From Epilinea sp044228875 (lineage in GTDB: Bacteria; Chloroflexota; Anaerolineae; Epilineales; Epilineaceae), in NCBI GenBank assembly GCA_044228875.1, contig JBGAUA010000014.1, forward strand, positions 1-38,730: DNA of 38,730 nt, read 5' to 3'. The position numbers and the translations under genes were made by a program. The notes below the pieces were generated by a model. The model was not told the origin of the DNA. It did not search any database and was given only the letters and a program-made list of their open reading frames with translations. Below are positions 18,235 through 25,676 of this stretch, one piece after another (within the stretch, counting starts at the first letter, position 1; each line of letters starts with the position of its first letter).

Positions 18235-18783
18235 ATGCGATTTACGCCGCAGTCCATCCCCGATGTCATCCTGGTCGAACCGACGGTGTTCGACGACAGC
18301 AGGGGGTTCTTCCTTGAGAGCTATCATGCCGAGCGCTTTGCGGCCGGTGGCATCTCCTGTTCCTTCGTTCAGGACAACCACAGCCGCTCGGTGCGCGACA
18401 CCCTGCGTGGTCTGCATTTCCAACGCCTGCCTGGTCAGGCGAAGTTGGTGCGCTGCGTGCGCGGCCGCATCTGGGACGTTGCCGTCGATATCCGCCCGAA
18501 CTCCCCGAGCTTTGGCCAATGGGTGGCCCAGGAGCTCTCGGAGGACAACAAGCGCATGCTCTTCGTGCCCGTCGGCTTTGCCCACGGCTTCGCCGTTCTC
18601 AGCGAGACGGCCGATGTGCTTTACAAGTGCAGCAATTACTTCGTGGCCGAGACCGAGGCCGGGCTCACATGGGATGATCCGGATGTGGCCGTGCCGTGGC
18701 CGGTGCCGCACCCCCTGCTCTCGGGTCGAGACCAGGGCAATCCGACCCTGCGCCAGCTCTTTCCCGAACGGTTTCAGGGTTGA
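18235..18783 (+). CDS. rfbC: dTDP-4-dehydrorhamnose 3,5-epimerase
   Basis: 182 residues, the usual size of RmlC. The cupin signature is clear: DDSRGFFLESYH (about 20-31), QDNHSRS, LRGLHFQ with the catalytic histidine near H61, KLVRCVRGRIWDVAVDIRPNSP, FVPVGFAHGF, VLYKCSNYF with the probable catalytic tyrosine near Y130, and LTWDDPDVAVPWP. It converts dTDP-4-dehydro-6-deoxyglucose to the rhamnose epimer on the way to dTDP-L-rhamnose for surface glycans. The other rml genes are not in the window, so it stands alone. AGGCAAG upstream is a plausible weak ribosome binding site. It is convergent with the methyltransferase 16 bases downstream. Confidence 0.95.
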   Translation: MRFTPQSIPDVILVEPTVFDDSRGFFLESYHAERFAAGGISCSFVQDNHSRSVRDTLRGLHFQRLPGQAKLVRCVRGRIWDVAVDIRPNSPSFGQWVAQELSEDNKRMLFVPVGFAHGFAVLSETADVLYKCSNYFVAETEAGLTWDDPDVAVPWPVPHPLLSGRDQGNPTLRQLFPERFQG

Positions 18784-18799
18784 AGGCCAGCGATTGACC

Positions 18800-19459
18800 T
18801 CAGTTGTCCCGACGCAGGCGAAGCGCATAGAGCGCGGGACCGGAGCCGGCGCCGGCAGGAGCGCTTGCTGGCAGTCCGGCGGGGTCGATGCGCGCTTCAC
18901 GCCACAAGTCGACGCGCAAGCCGCCTTGCGCGGCAGCGCGCTGCAGGCGCTGCCGTCCATGGGGGTGCCATCGCACGGTTCGGGTGAGGCCCTGGGCATC
19001 TCGGAAGCTGCGCTTCCAGCCGCGCTCGGCCGCCGAGGCATGCAAGTCGATGATCAGGGACCAGCCTCCGGGGAGCAGAACCCGGCCAAGCTCTCGCATG
19101 GCGGCATTCGCGTCCGGCTCATGGCTGAGGCTGAGGACCAGCAGGGCGCCATCGAGCGAACCGGACGCGAGGGGGATCGCCGTAAGCTCTCCGGCCACCA
19201 GCCGCCGGCATCCGGCTTCAGAAGCGACCGCCAGCATCCCAGAGCTGAAATCGAGTCCGATGGGCTCGGCACCGCGCGCTTCCAGATACCGAAGCCAGCG
19301 ACCGGTGCCGCAGCCGAGATCCGCGACGCTGCCGGTGACCGCCGAAGGCAGATGCGCCCGCACCAGGTTCGCTGCGAGGTCCGTCAGCAGGTTCCGTCCA
19401 GTTTCGGCATAGTTGGCCGCCCAGAGGTCGTAGGCGGCGCGGGGGGCTAGATCGCGCAT
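18800..19459 (-). CDS. Class I SAM-dependent methyltransferase
   Basis: 219 residues. Motif I is VADLGCGTGRW (about 45-55), the acidic strand II is GLDFSSGMLAVA, and later come LDGALLVLSLSHEP (motif II/post II) and ELGRVLLPGGWSLIIDLH (motif III), all typical of UbiE-like small-molecule methyltransferases. The C-terminal third is basic and variable. The substrate is unknown. It is transcribed away from the amidohydrolase, and their start codons are only 21 bases apart, sharing a TTACGGTA sequence that could serve as -10 in both directions. Its position next to the radical SAM operon suggests a role in the same pathway, but that is inference. Confidence 0.88.
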   Translation of the reverse strand: MRDLAPRAAYDLWAANYAETGRNLLTDLAANLVRAHLPSAVTGSVADLGCGTGRWLRYLEARGAEPIGLDFSSGMLAVASEAGCRRLVAGELTAIPLASGSLDGALLVLSLSHEPDANAAMRELGRVLLPGGWSLIIDLHASAAERGWKRSFRDAQGLTRTVRWHPHGRQRLQRAAAQGGLRVDLWREARIDPAGLPASAPAGAGSGPALYALRLRRDN

Positions 19460-19480
19460 GGGCCTTACGGTAGCACGGCG

Positions 19481-20719
19481 ATGAGCCGTGGCGCCTCTGA
19501 GCGGCAGGCCGCATCACCGCTCCGGATTCTGCTACGTGACGCGAGAGCCGTCGACGCCAGCGGTCGGCGCCTCCGCCCAGGCATCGCCTGGCACGGTGGC
19601 GTGCTTTCGGCCGCTGCCACGCAGCGGTCGGCCGGATGGCGACGCGGTCTGTCCGACCATCTGGTCTTTCCCGGCCTCGTCAACGCGCATGACCATCTCC
19701 ATCTCAACGTGTTCCCGCCTCTGTCGGCAGGTGGCGATGCCGACCTCGTGCTTCCGGTTCGGGATGTGGCGGAGTGGGTCCAGGCCATGCGGCTGCGTAT
19801 CGAACGTGCGGATCATGTCTCCCTGCGTGCGCTGCCGGCCTGGGTGCGGGCCTGGCACGGCGCGCTCAAGAACCTTCTTGCCGGGTCGACCGCAGTGATG
19901 CACCACGACCCGCCACTCGGGGTGTTCCGCCGGCGGGAGTTCCCGGTTCGCGTGCTGCAGAAGGTGGGTTGGGCGCATTCGGTCGGGCTGGCGGCATCCT
20001 ACGGACCGAGCCTGGATGCGGCGTGGCGCGGCCGGGCGCCCGGATGCCCCTGGTTCATCCATCTCGCGGAAGGGCGCGGCAGTCGTGCCGCCGCCGAGTT
20101 CAAGGATCTGCTGCGGGTCACCGGGCCGGACGCCGCACTGCGTCTGGTTCATGGCGTGGGCCTGACCCGCGAGGACCGCAGGCTGGCCATCGCGTCAGGC
20201 ATGGGGCTCATCGCCTGCCCGATCAGCAATCAACGCTTGCTTGGACGCCCCGGTCCGTTTCGGGACTTTGCCGCCATCGGTCGCGCTGGCCTCGGCAGCG
20301 ACAGCCGCGTCACGGGTGGTCGTGACCTGCTGGCAGAGCTTCGATTCGCCCGATCCGCCGGTCTGGCATCCGCGACCCAGCTCCTGAGCATGGTCAGTGA
20401 CGGCGCAGCGCGGATCTGCGGCGAGCCACGCCTGGGCCGACTGTTGCCTGGGCTGTCGGCGGATCTGATCATCATCGTCGACGACGGTCGCCCCCCGGCC
20501 GCGCAGTTGTGCTCGCTCGAGCGCGCGGATCTGCGCCTCGTCCTGCGCAGCGGCAGACCCCAGGTAGCCGATCGCGACTTCGAGGGCTTGTTCGAGGCGA
20601 CAGGAACACCGTGGCGACACGTGGTGCTGGACGGGATACCGAAGCTGATCGCGAGCCAGCTCCTGGACCCGCTTGACGCAGCCCGCATCGCGGAACCGGG
20701 GCTGGAAGCGTGTGGCTGA
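19481..20719 (+). CDS. Amidohydrolase superfamily protein
   Basis: 412 residues. The TIM-barrel amidohydrolase pattern is complete: FPGLVNAHDHLHLN (HxH at H70 and H72), WFIHLAEG (H194), RLVHGVGL (H224), then CPISNQRLLG and LGSDSRVTGG (D274), as in the AtzA/TrzN/SAH deaminase-like branch with one metal. A small beta domain brackets the barrel (residues 10-60 and about 330-410, LLPGLSADLIIIVDDG). The reaction should be hydrolytic deamination or amide/chloro hydrolysis of a small cyclic compound, but the substrate cannot be read. The last 60 residues (ATGTPWRHVVLDGIPKLI and on) are beyond the usual fold. It precedes the radical SAM operon by 98 bases on the same strand. Confidence 0.88.
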   Translation: MSRGASERQAASPLRILLRDARAVDASGRRLRPGIAWHGGVLSAAATQRSAGWRRGLSDHLVFPGLVNAHDHLHLNVFPPLSAGGDADLVLPVRDVAEWVQAMRLRIERADHVSLRALPAWVRAWHGALKNLLAGSTAVMHHDPPLGVFRRREFPVRVLQKVGWAHSVGLAASYGPSLDAAWRGRAPGCPWFIHLAEGRGSRAAAEFKDLLRVTGPDAALRLVHGVGLTREDRRLAIASGMGLIACPISNQRLLGRPGPFRDFAAIGRAGLGSDSRVTGGRDLLAELRFARSAGLASATQLLSMVSDGAARICGEPRLGRLLPGLSADLIIIVDDGRPPAAQLCSLERADLRLVLRSGRPQVADRDFEGLFEATGTPWRHVVLDGIPKLIASQLLDPLDAARIAEPGLEACG

Positions 20720-20785
20720 TCGCCGTGCCCAACGGTTGACAGACAGCTCCCGACTGCGGTCGGTCCCGTTGATCCAAAGTCGCGC

Positions 20786-20791
20786 TAGAAT
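20786..20791 (+). promoter_or_regulatory. Candidate -10 element TAGAAT before the radical SAM operon
   Basis: TAGAAT lies 26 bases before the ATG at 20818, with GGAGG at 20801-20805 as a possible ribosome binding site (spacing 12, somewhat long). No well-placed -35 box is visible; a TTGACA at 20736 is too far upstream. The operon could also be read from the amidohydrolase promoter. Confidence 0.3.
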
Positions 20792-20817
20792 TACCCGATC
20801 GGAGGCGAGTCCCAGCG

Positions 20818-22401
20818 ATGACCCAGCGAATCGGCCCGCATACCCTGGCGACTGCCGCCGCTCCGGTGGACGTGCTGTTGACGCACGGATTCTTTATGGC
20901 CTTGGACCCCAAGCAGGCAGCCAAGGCACGGCCCTATCCGCCGTTGAGCACGCTCCAGTTGGCCGCCCTGCTGCGAAGGCAGGGGCGGTCCGTCGCGGTG
21001 TTCGATGCCATGCTCGCACCGGATGAGTCCGCATTCGCGAGCGCCCTGGCGGCCGCAAACCCACGCCTGGTCATCCTGCAGGAAGACAACTTCAACTTCC
21101 TCAGCAAGATGTGCCTGGGCCGTATGCGGGAAGCAGCGCTGAACCAGGTCCGAATGGGCCTGCTGGCCGGCTTGCCGGTGCTGGTCAACGGCTCAGATTC
21201 CAGCGACCATCCCGAACTCTACCTGGCGGCGGGTGCCGTCGGCGTCGCGCGCGGCGAGGGTGACTGGACCTTGTTGGAGGCTTCCGACCTGGTTCTCGAC
21301 TCTCCCAGTTGGTCGGGCGCCTGGCGAACATGCGGCTGGCCGGATGATCTGCCGCCTCCAGCAGGGCTCAGCATTCGGCGCATGGGCGAGCGCATCGACG
21401 GCTCGCCGCGGGCGGTGGAGCGCGATCCGGACCGTTTCCCTGAACCCGCACGCGACCTGGTGGATCTGGCCGCGTATCACGATGTGTGGCGTAGGGCCCA
21501 TGGGCGCACCTCGATGAACATCGCCAGTTCGCGAGGCTGTCCCTATCACTGCAACTGGTGCGCCAAGCCGATCTGGGGCCAGCGCTACGCCATGCGGTCT
21601 CCGGAACGGGTCGTCGCAGAGATCGCGGCCATGGTCGCCGAGGAGCCGGCGCCCGATCATCTCTGGTTTGCCGACGACATCTTCGGGCTGCAGCCAGCAT
21701 GGACCGTAGCCTTCGGCGCGGCGATGATGGCTGCCGGGCTGCGGCTGCCCTTTCAGGTCCAGAGTCGGGCCGATCTCATCACGGCCGACGTTGCGGCGGC
21801 CCTGGCTGCCGCTGGCTGTGAAGAGGTCTGGATGGGTGCGGAAAGCGGAGACCAGCACATTTTGGACGCGATGGAGAAGGGTATCCAGGTCGAACAGCTG
21901 CCCCTGGCCCTCAACCTTTTGCGCGGCGCCGGTATCCGCGTAGGGCTCTTTCTGCAATTGGGCTATCCCGGCGAGGATTGGGATGCACTGCAGCGCACCG
22001 TGGACCTGGTGCGCCGCCTCAAGCCCGACGCCATAGGGATCTCGGTGAGCTACCCCCTGCCCGGCACCCGCTTCCACGAACGGGTCCGCCAGGACCTGTC
22101 GGTCCGCGACCACTGGTCGGACAGCCAGGATCTGGCAATGCTCTACCGAGGCGCCTTCCCCACCGAGATCTACCGAGCCGTGCACCAGTTGCTGCATGCC
22201 GAGCACGATGCCTTGTTGGCTGCCGATGCAGCGGCGACCGCGGATGATCTCGTAGTTGCCAAGACGGCATTGGCCGACATTCGGGTCCAATGGCTGAACT
22301 TGGAGCAGGTGGCTCGCGGGGCCGAACGCCGGCGCGATTCCACCGACCTGCCGATTCCCGTTCCGGCGACACCAAGGTCCTCCAAGGATGGTACGCCATG
22401 A
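20818..22401 (+). CDS. Cobalamin-binding-type radical SAM protein (BchE-like), first paralogue
   Basis: 527 residues. An N-terminal Rossmann region (about 15-160) has the layout of B12-binding domains but no DxHxxG, so cobalamin would be bound without a protein histidine ligand, as in many class B radical SAM enzymes. It opens VDVLLTHGFFMALDP and has RPYPPLSTLQLAALL. The radical SAM barrel carries RGCPYHCNWCAK with the 4Fe-4S cysteines C241, C245 and C248 (Cx3Cx2C), followed by LWFADDIFGL, EEVWMGAESGDQHILDAM and LFLQLGYPGED, typical of the BchE/HpnP branch. These enzymes methylate unactivated carbons or remake rings. The C-terminal 120 residues are helical. It ends in an ATGA overlap with its paralogue. 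Confidence 0.92.
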   Translation: MTQRIGPHTLATAAAPVDVLLTHGFFMALDPKQAAKARPYPPLSTLQLAALLRRQGRSVAVFDAMLAPDESAFASALAAANPRLVILQEDNFNFLSKMCLGRMREAALNQVRMGLLAGLPVLVNGSDSSDHPELYLAAGAVGVARGEGDWTLLEASDLVLDSPSWSGAWRTCGWPDDLPPPAGLSIRRMGERIDGSPRAVERDPDRFPEPARDLVDLAAYHDVWRRAHGRTSMNIASSRGCPYHCNWCAKPIWGQRYAMRSPERVVAEIAAMVAEEPAPDHLWFADDIFGLQPAWTVAFGAAMMAAGLRLPFQVQSRADLITADVAAALAAAGCEEVWMGAESGDQHILDAMEKGIQVEQLPLALNLLRGAGIRVGLFLQLGYPGEDWDALQRTVDLVRRLKPDAIGISVSYPLPGTRFHERVRQDLSVRDHWSDSQDLAMLYRGAFPTEIYRAVHQLLHAEHDALLAADAAATADDLVVAKTALADIRVQWLNLEQVARGAERRRDSTDLPIPVPATPRSSKDGTP

Positions 22402-23822
22402 CCGGTCCAGACCAGGGCCGGTCAGGTTGCGACATCCTCTTGACCCACGGCTACTTCATCGCCGAAGACCCGCACGAGCAGCAGGTGATGAAGCCTTACC
22501 CGCCCTTGGGACTGCTATACCTGTCTGCCTATCTGAAGCAGGCTGGATTCCGACCGATCGTGCATGACGGCACCTTCGGAGCCCGCGCGACCCTGCTGGC
22601 GCTCGTCGATCGTCGACCAGCACCGGTCATCGGTATCTACACCAACCTGATGACCCGCGCGGCGGTTCTGGACATCATGGCCGCCGCTCGGCGCGCGGGC
22701 ATGCGTGTGGTGCTCGGCGGGCCTGAGGCAGCCAACCATCTGCAGGCCTACCTGGACCATGGCGCGGACGCCATCGTCATCGGTGAAGGCGAGGCGACGC
22801 TTGCCGAACTCCTGCCCGCGCTGACCGAACGTCGCGTCGCAGATCTGGCCGGCATACCCGGCATCGCTTTTCTGGATAGGGCGGGCAGCCTGGTGCGCAA
22901 CCCGCCGAGGCCGCCGATGGTCAGCATCGACCAGCTGCCCTGGCCCGACCGCGACGCCGTCGACCTGGGTGCCTACCTCGATTGCTGGCGCGAACACCAT
23001 GGTCGTTCCGCAGTGAACGTGATCACCGCGCGCGGCTGTCCCTATACGTGCCGCTGGTGCAGCCACGGCGTGTTCGGCTTCAATCACGCTCGCCGAAGTC
23101 CCGCAGACGTGGCTGCCGAAGTGGCTCACCTGGTGACCGCCTACCGCCCGGACATGCTGTGGTATGCCGACGACGTGTTCACCATCAGCCCGCGTTGGTT
23201 GGCTGCTTATCGGAACGCCTTGGAACAGCGCGGACTGAAGCTGCCCTTCGAATGCATCACGCGTGCCGACCGGGTGACGGCCGATGTGGCCCGCGACCTG
23301 GCCGCGATGGGCTGTCTACGCGTATGGTTGGGTTCGGAGAGCGGATCGCAGCGCATCCTCGACGCCATGGACCGCCGGGTGACCCTGGCCCAAGTACGCG
23401 GCGCGACGGGACATCTGCAGCGGGAAGGCATCGAAGTGGGTATGTTCTTCATGTGGGGTTATCCGGGCGAGACCCTGGCCGACATTCGCGCGACCGTCGA
23501 TCACGTGATCGCTTGCGACCCGGATGTCGTGCTCAGCACCGTCGCCTATCCGATCACCGGGACGCCCTTCCAAGAGGAAGTCGCCGAACGCGTGGTGCCG
23601 CTCCGTCCTTGGGCCGAGGGCTCCGACAGAGACCAGGCGCTGCGCGGTCGTCACTCCCGCCGCTACTACCGCCTCGCCAGCCGTTGGTTGAAGGCGGCGC
23701 ATCGACTGGGGCGCTTGCGGCGACATCCTGGCGGGCGTCGGCTCGATGTGCTGCGGCTGAGCGCCGACATCGGCCTGGCGCAGTTGGGGATGCGACTGTG
23801 TAGCGCCGAGCGTGAAGCATGA
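22398..23822 (+). CDS. Cobalamin-binding-type radical SAM protein (BchE-like), second paralogue
   Basis: 474 residues from the ATG at 22398 (the frame is open to 22290, but the 4-base overlap fixes the start). It opens CDILLTHGYFIAEDP and KPYPPLGLLYLSAYL, the same signature as the preceding gene. The B12-type Rossmann region is more canonical here: VVLGGPEAANHLQAYLDHGADAIVIGEGEATL, although DxHxxG is also missing. The cluster motif ARGCPYTCRWCSHG gives C214, C218 and C221. DMLWYADDVFT, LRVWLGSESGSQRILDAM and MFFMWGYPGET follow in the usual order. After the barrel only about 100 residues remain. It probably arose by tandem duplication with its neighbour and then diverged. It ends in another ATGA overlap with the methyltransferase gene. 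Confidence 0.93.
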   Translation: MTGPDQGRSGCDILLTHGYFIAEDPHEQQVMKPYPPLGLLYLSAYLKQAGFRPIVHDGTFGARATLLALVDRRPAPVIGIYTNLMTRAAVLDIMAAARRAGMRVVLGGPEAANHLQAYLDHGADAIVIGEGEATLAELLPALTERRVADLAGIPGIAFLDRAGSLVRNPPRPPMVSIDQLPWPDRDAVDLGAYLDCWREHHGRSAVNVITARGCPYTCRWCSHGVFGFNHARRSPADVAAEVAHLVTAYRPDMLWYADDVFTISPRWLAAYRNALEQRGLKLPFECITRADRVTADVARDLAAMGCLRVWLGSESGSQRILDAMDRRVTLAQVRGATGHLQREGIEVGMFFMWGYPGETLADIRATVDHVIACDPDVVLSTVAYPITGTPFQEEVAERVVPLRPWAEGSDRDQALRGRHSRRYYRLASRWLKAAHRLGRLRRHPGGRRLDVLRLSADIGLAQLGMRLCSAEREA

Positions 23823-24697
23823 CCCAAGGAGATGAACGGCGAGTCGCCGCCGTCCGCGACGTCCCCGATGACGGTCATGCGTTCGACGCTCTGGCGGAAT
23901 GCTACGACGCGACGTTTACCGACAGCCCCCTCGGTCGCGAACTGCGCCGGGCGGTCTGGAGCAGACTCGGAAAGCTCCCGATCCAGGGGCGCCGCTGGCT
24001 CGATCTCGGCTGTGGTACGGGTGAGGACGCCCTTTGGCTCTGCCGACAAGGTGCCACGGTACTGGCCGTGGACGCATCGCCGGTGATGCTGGCGAAAGCG
24101 GCGCTGAAGAGCCGGATGGCCGTCGCCGCGGCGACAGTGCCGCGTTGGGAGACGGTGGACCTGAATCGCCCTGAGCCACTCTCGTCCTTGGCGGGCTCAG
24201 ACGTGTTCGACGCTGCCATCGCCGACTTCGGATCGCTCAACTGCGTCACGGACCTTCCTCGGCTGGGCGCCGTCCTCTCGCGAGTCCTCGCCCCGGGCGC
24301 ATTCCTTGTCGCCGTCACCATGGGTCCATTCTGCACGTGGGAGGTCATCTCGAGCCTGGCCAGAGGCCGACCGGGGCGCGCCCTGCGCCGATGGCGTTCC
24401 CGGAGCTTCAAAACCAGGACCGGGAGCTCCCCCCTACGCTATCCATCGCCTCGCTCGCTCGCCCGAGCTCTGGCTCCGGACTTCTCGCCTATCGGCCGCC
24501 CTGCGGCCCTCGGCCTGCTGCTGCCACCGACCGATGCTGCGGGCTTCCTTCGGCGACGTCCAACGTGGCTGTCCCGACTGGGACGTCTGGAAGACCGACT
24601 TCGAAACCTGCCCGGGGCGGCCTGGTGTGCCGATCATTATGTCATAACCTTTCGCCGCCGGACCGACCAGGTCGTCGATATTGCCTATGAACGCTGA
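23819..24697 (+). CDS. Class I SAM-dependent methyltransferase (operon member 3)
   Basis: 292 residues. The opening region HAFDALAECYDATFTDSPLGRELR is the usual N-terminal helix-cap of UbiE/BioC-like enzymes. Motif I is WLDLGCGTGEDALWL (about 60-74), followed by VLAVDASPVMLAKA, FDAAIADFGSLNCV and VLSRVLAPGAFLVAVTMGP. The C-terminal 130 residues, from about TWEVISSLARG, form a long lid with basic and proline-rich stretches (RPGRALRRWRSRSF) before the final CADHYVITFRRR strand. The target is not known. Because it is translationally coupled at both ends (4-base overlap before, 11-base overlap after), it should act in the same pathway as the radical SAM enzymes. Confidence 0.9.
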   Translation: MTQGDERRVAAVRDVPDDGHAFDALAECYDATFTDSPLGRELRRAVWSRLGKLPIQGRRWLDLGCGTGEDALWLCRQGATVLAVDASPVMLAKAALKSRMAVAAATVPRWETVDLNRPEPLSSLAGSDVFDAAIADFGSLNCVTDLPRLGAVLSRVLAPGAFLVAVTMGPFCTWEVISSLARGRPGRALRRWRSRSFKTRTGSSPLRYPSPRSLARALAPDFSPIGRPAALGLLLPPTDAAGFLRRRPTWLSRLGRLEDRLRNLPGAAWCADHYVITFRRRTDQVVDIAYER

Positions 24698-25676
24698 CCT
24701 CGGCCCCAGCTGGCCCTGGCGCTGTCCCGACTGCGGCGCCTTGCTGGAGATCAAGGTGGGCGCGGAGTCGCCGATGCCCTGCCCAGTGGCCTGTTCACGC
24801 TGTGGCCGCGACTTCGCGCGGGTCGAAGGCCTGGCCGATCTTCGACCGGCGGCCGACCTAGCGATGCTACGGCGCTTCGCGGACGAGTACGCGGCCGTAC
24901 GCCGCGCCGAAGGGCGTGATGCCATTGGAAGGGCCGACCTGCGAGCCCTGCCGTGGCCGGGGCCGCGCACTCCGATGGCCTGGGAATGGCTCATTCGCGC
25001 CGTCAGCTACGAGACCTTCCTGGACCGCGTACTGCGCCCCATGGTGGCCGATGGCAAGGCGCCGCGTGTCGTGGATCTGGGCGCCGGCGTCGGCTGGCTG
25101 AGTCATCGACTGGCGTGGGAGGGCTGCCGTGCCCTGGCACTCGACGTATGCCCCGATCCCCAGGTCGGCCTCGGTGCGGCGCGGGATCTCCTGGACCTGC
25201 GCGCCCCAGACGGAGATGGACCCTCCGCTACCGGGAGCATGACCTTGGCGCTGGCCGACTTCAACCACTTGCCGATCTCCGACGCCTGCGTCGATCTGGT
25301 GGTCTTCAACGCCGCGCTGCATTACAGTCCGAACCTGACAGCCAGCCTGGGAGAGGCAGCGCGGGTGTTGGCCCCGGGCGGGCTGGTCGCCGTGCTGGAT
25401 TCCCCGTTCTATGTCGACCCATCGGCCGGCCGCGCGATGGCCACGGCGAGACAGGCCAGCTTCCGCGAACGCTTCGGCTTCGCGTCCGATGCGCGAGGGA
25501 GCGTGGAGTTCCTGACAAGAGATGACCTTGCCGCAGCGGGCAGCGCGTCCTGCCTGACCTGGCGATATCTGACACCGCACCACGGTTGGCGCTGGAACTT
25601 GCGTCGGGCTTGGAGGCAGCTGCGACTGGGCCGCGAGTCAGCCAGCTTCCCGGTCGCATTGGCACAGCGAACGTGA
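24687..25676 (+). CDS. Methyltransferase with N-terminal zinc ribbon (operon member 4)
   Basis: 329 residues from the ATG at 24687, 11 bases inside the preceding gene. Residues 10-45 form a Trm112/YcaR-like zinc ribbon: WRCPDCGALLEI, then CPVACSRCGRDFARVEGLADL, with the pairs C13/C16 and C36/C39. The methyltransferase core has RVVDLGAGVGWLSHRL (about 127-142), ALDVCPDP, DACVDLVVFNAALHY and AARVLAPGGLVAVLDSPFY. A short tail YLTPHHGWRWNLRRAWRQLRLG follows. Such ribbon-methyltransferase fusions occur beside glycan, lipid and natural-product genes. The substrate is unknown. It ends in a GTGA overlap with the last gene of the operon. Confidence 0.9.
   Translation: MNADLGPSWPWRCPDCGALLEIKVGAESPMPCPVACSRCGRDFARVEGLADLRPAADLAMLRRFADEYAAVRRAEGRDAIGRADLRALPWPGPRTPMAWEWLIRAVSYETFLDRVLRPMVADGKAPRVVDLGAGVGWLSHRLAWEGCRALALDVCPDPQVGLGAARDLLDLRAPDGDGPSATGSMTLALADFNHLPISDACVDLVVFNAALHYSPNLTASLGEAARVLAPGGLVAVLDSPFYVDPSAGRAMATARQASFRERFGFASDARGSVEFLTRDDLAAAGSASCLTWRYLTPHHGWRWNLRRAWRQLRLGRESASFPVALAQRT

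Noticed and set aside
20720..20817. Possible precursor-peptide gene for the radical SAM operon
   Set aside because: No start codon with a ribosome binding site and a plausible short frame exists here; the other gaps next to the operon were also empty.
21193..22290. Minus-strand open frame of 365 codons opposite the first radical SAM gene
   Set aside because: No recognisable motif; the plus strand encodes the Cx3Cx2C radical SAM protein with all expected motifs.
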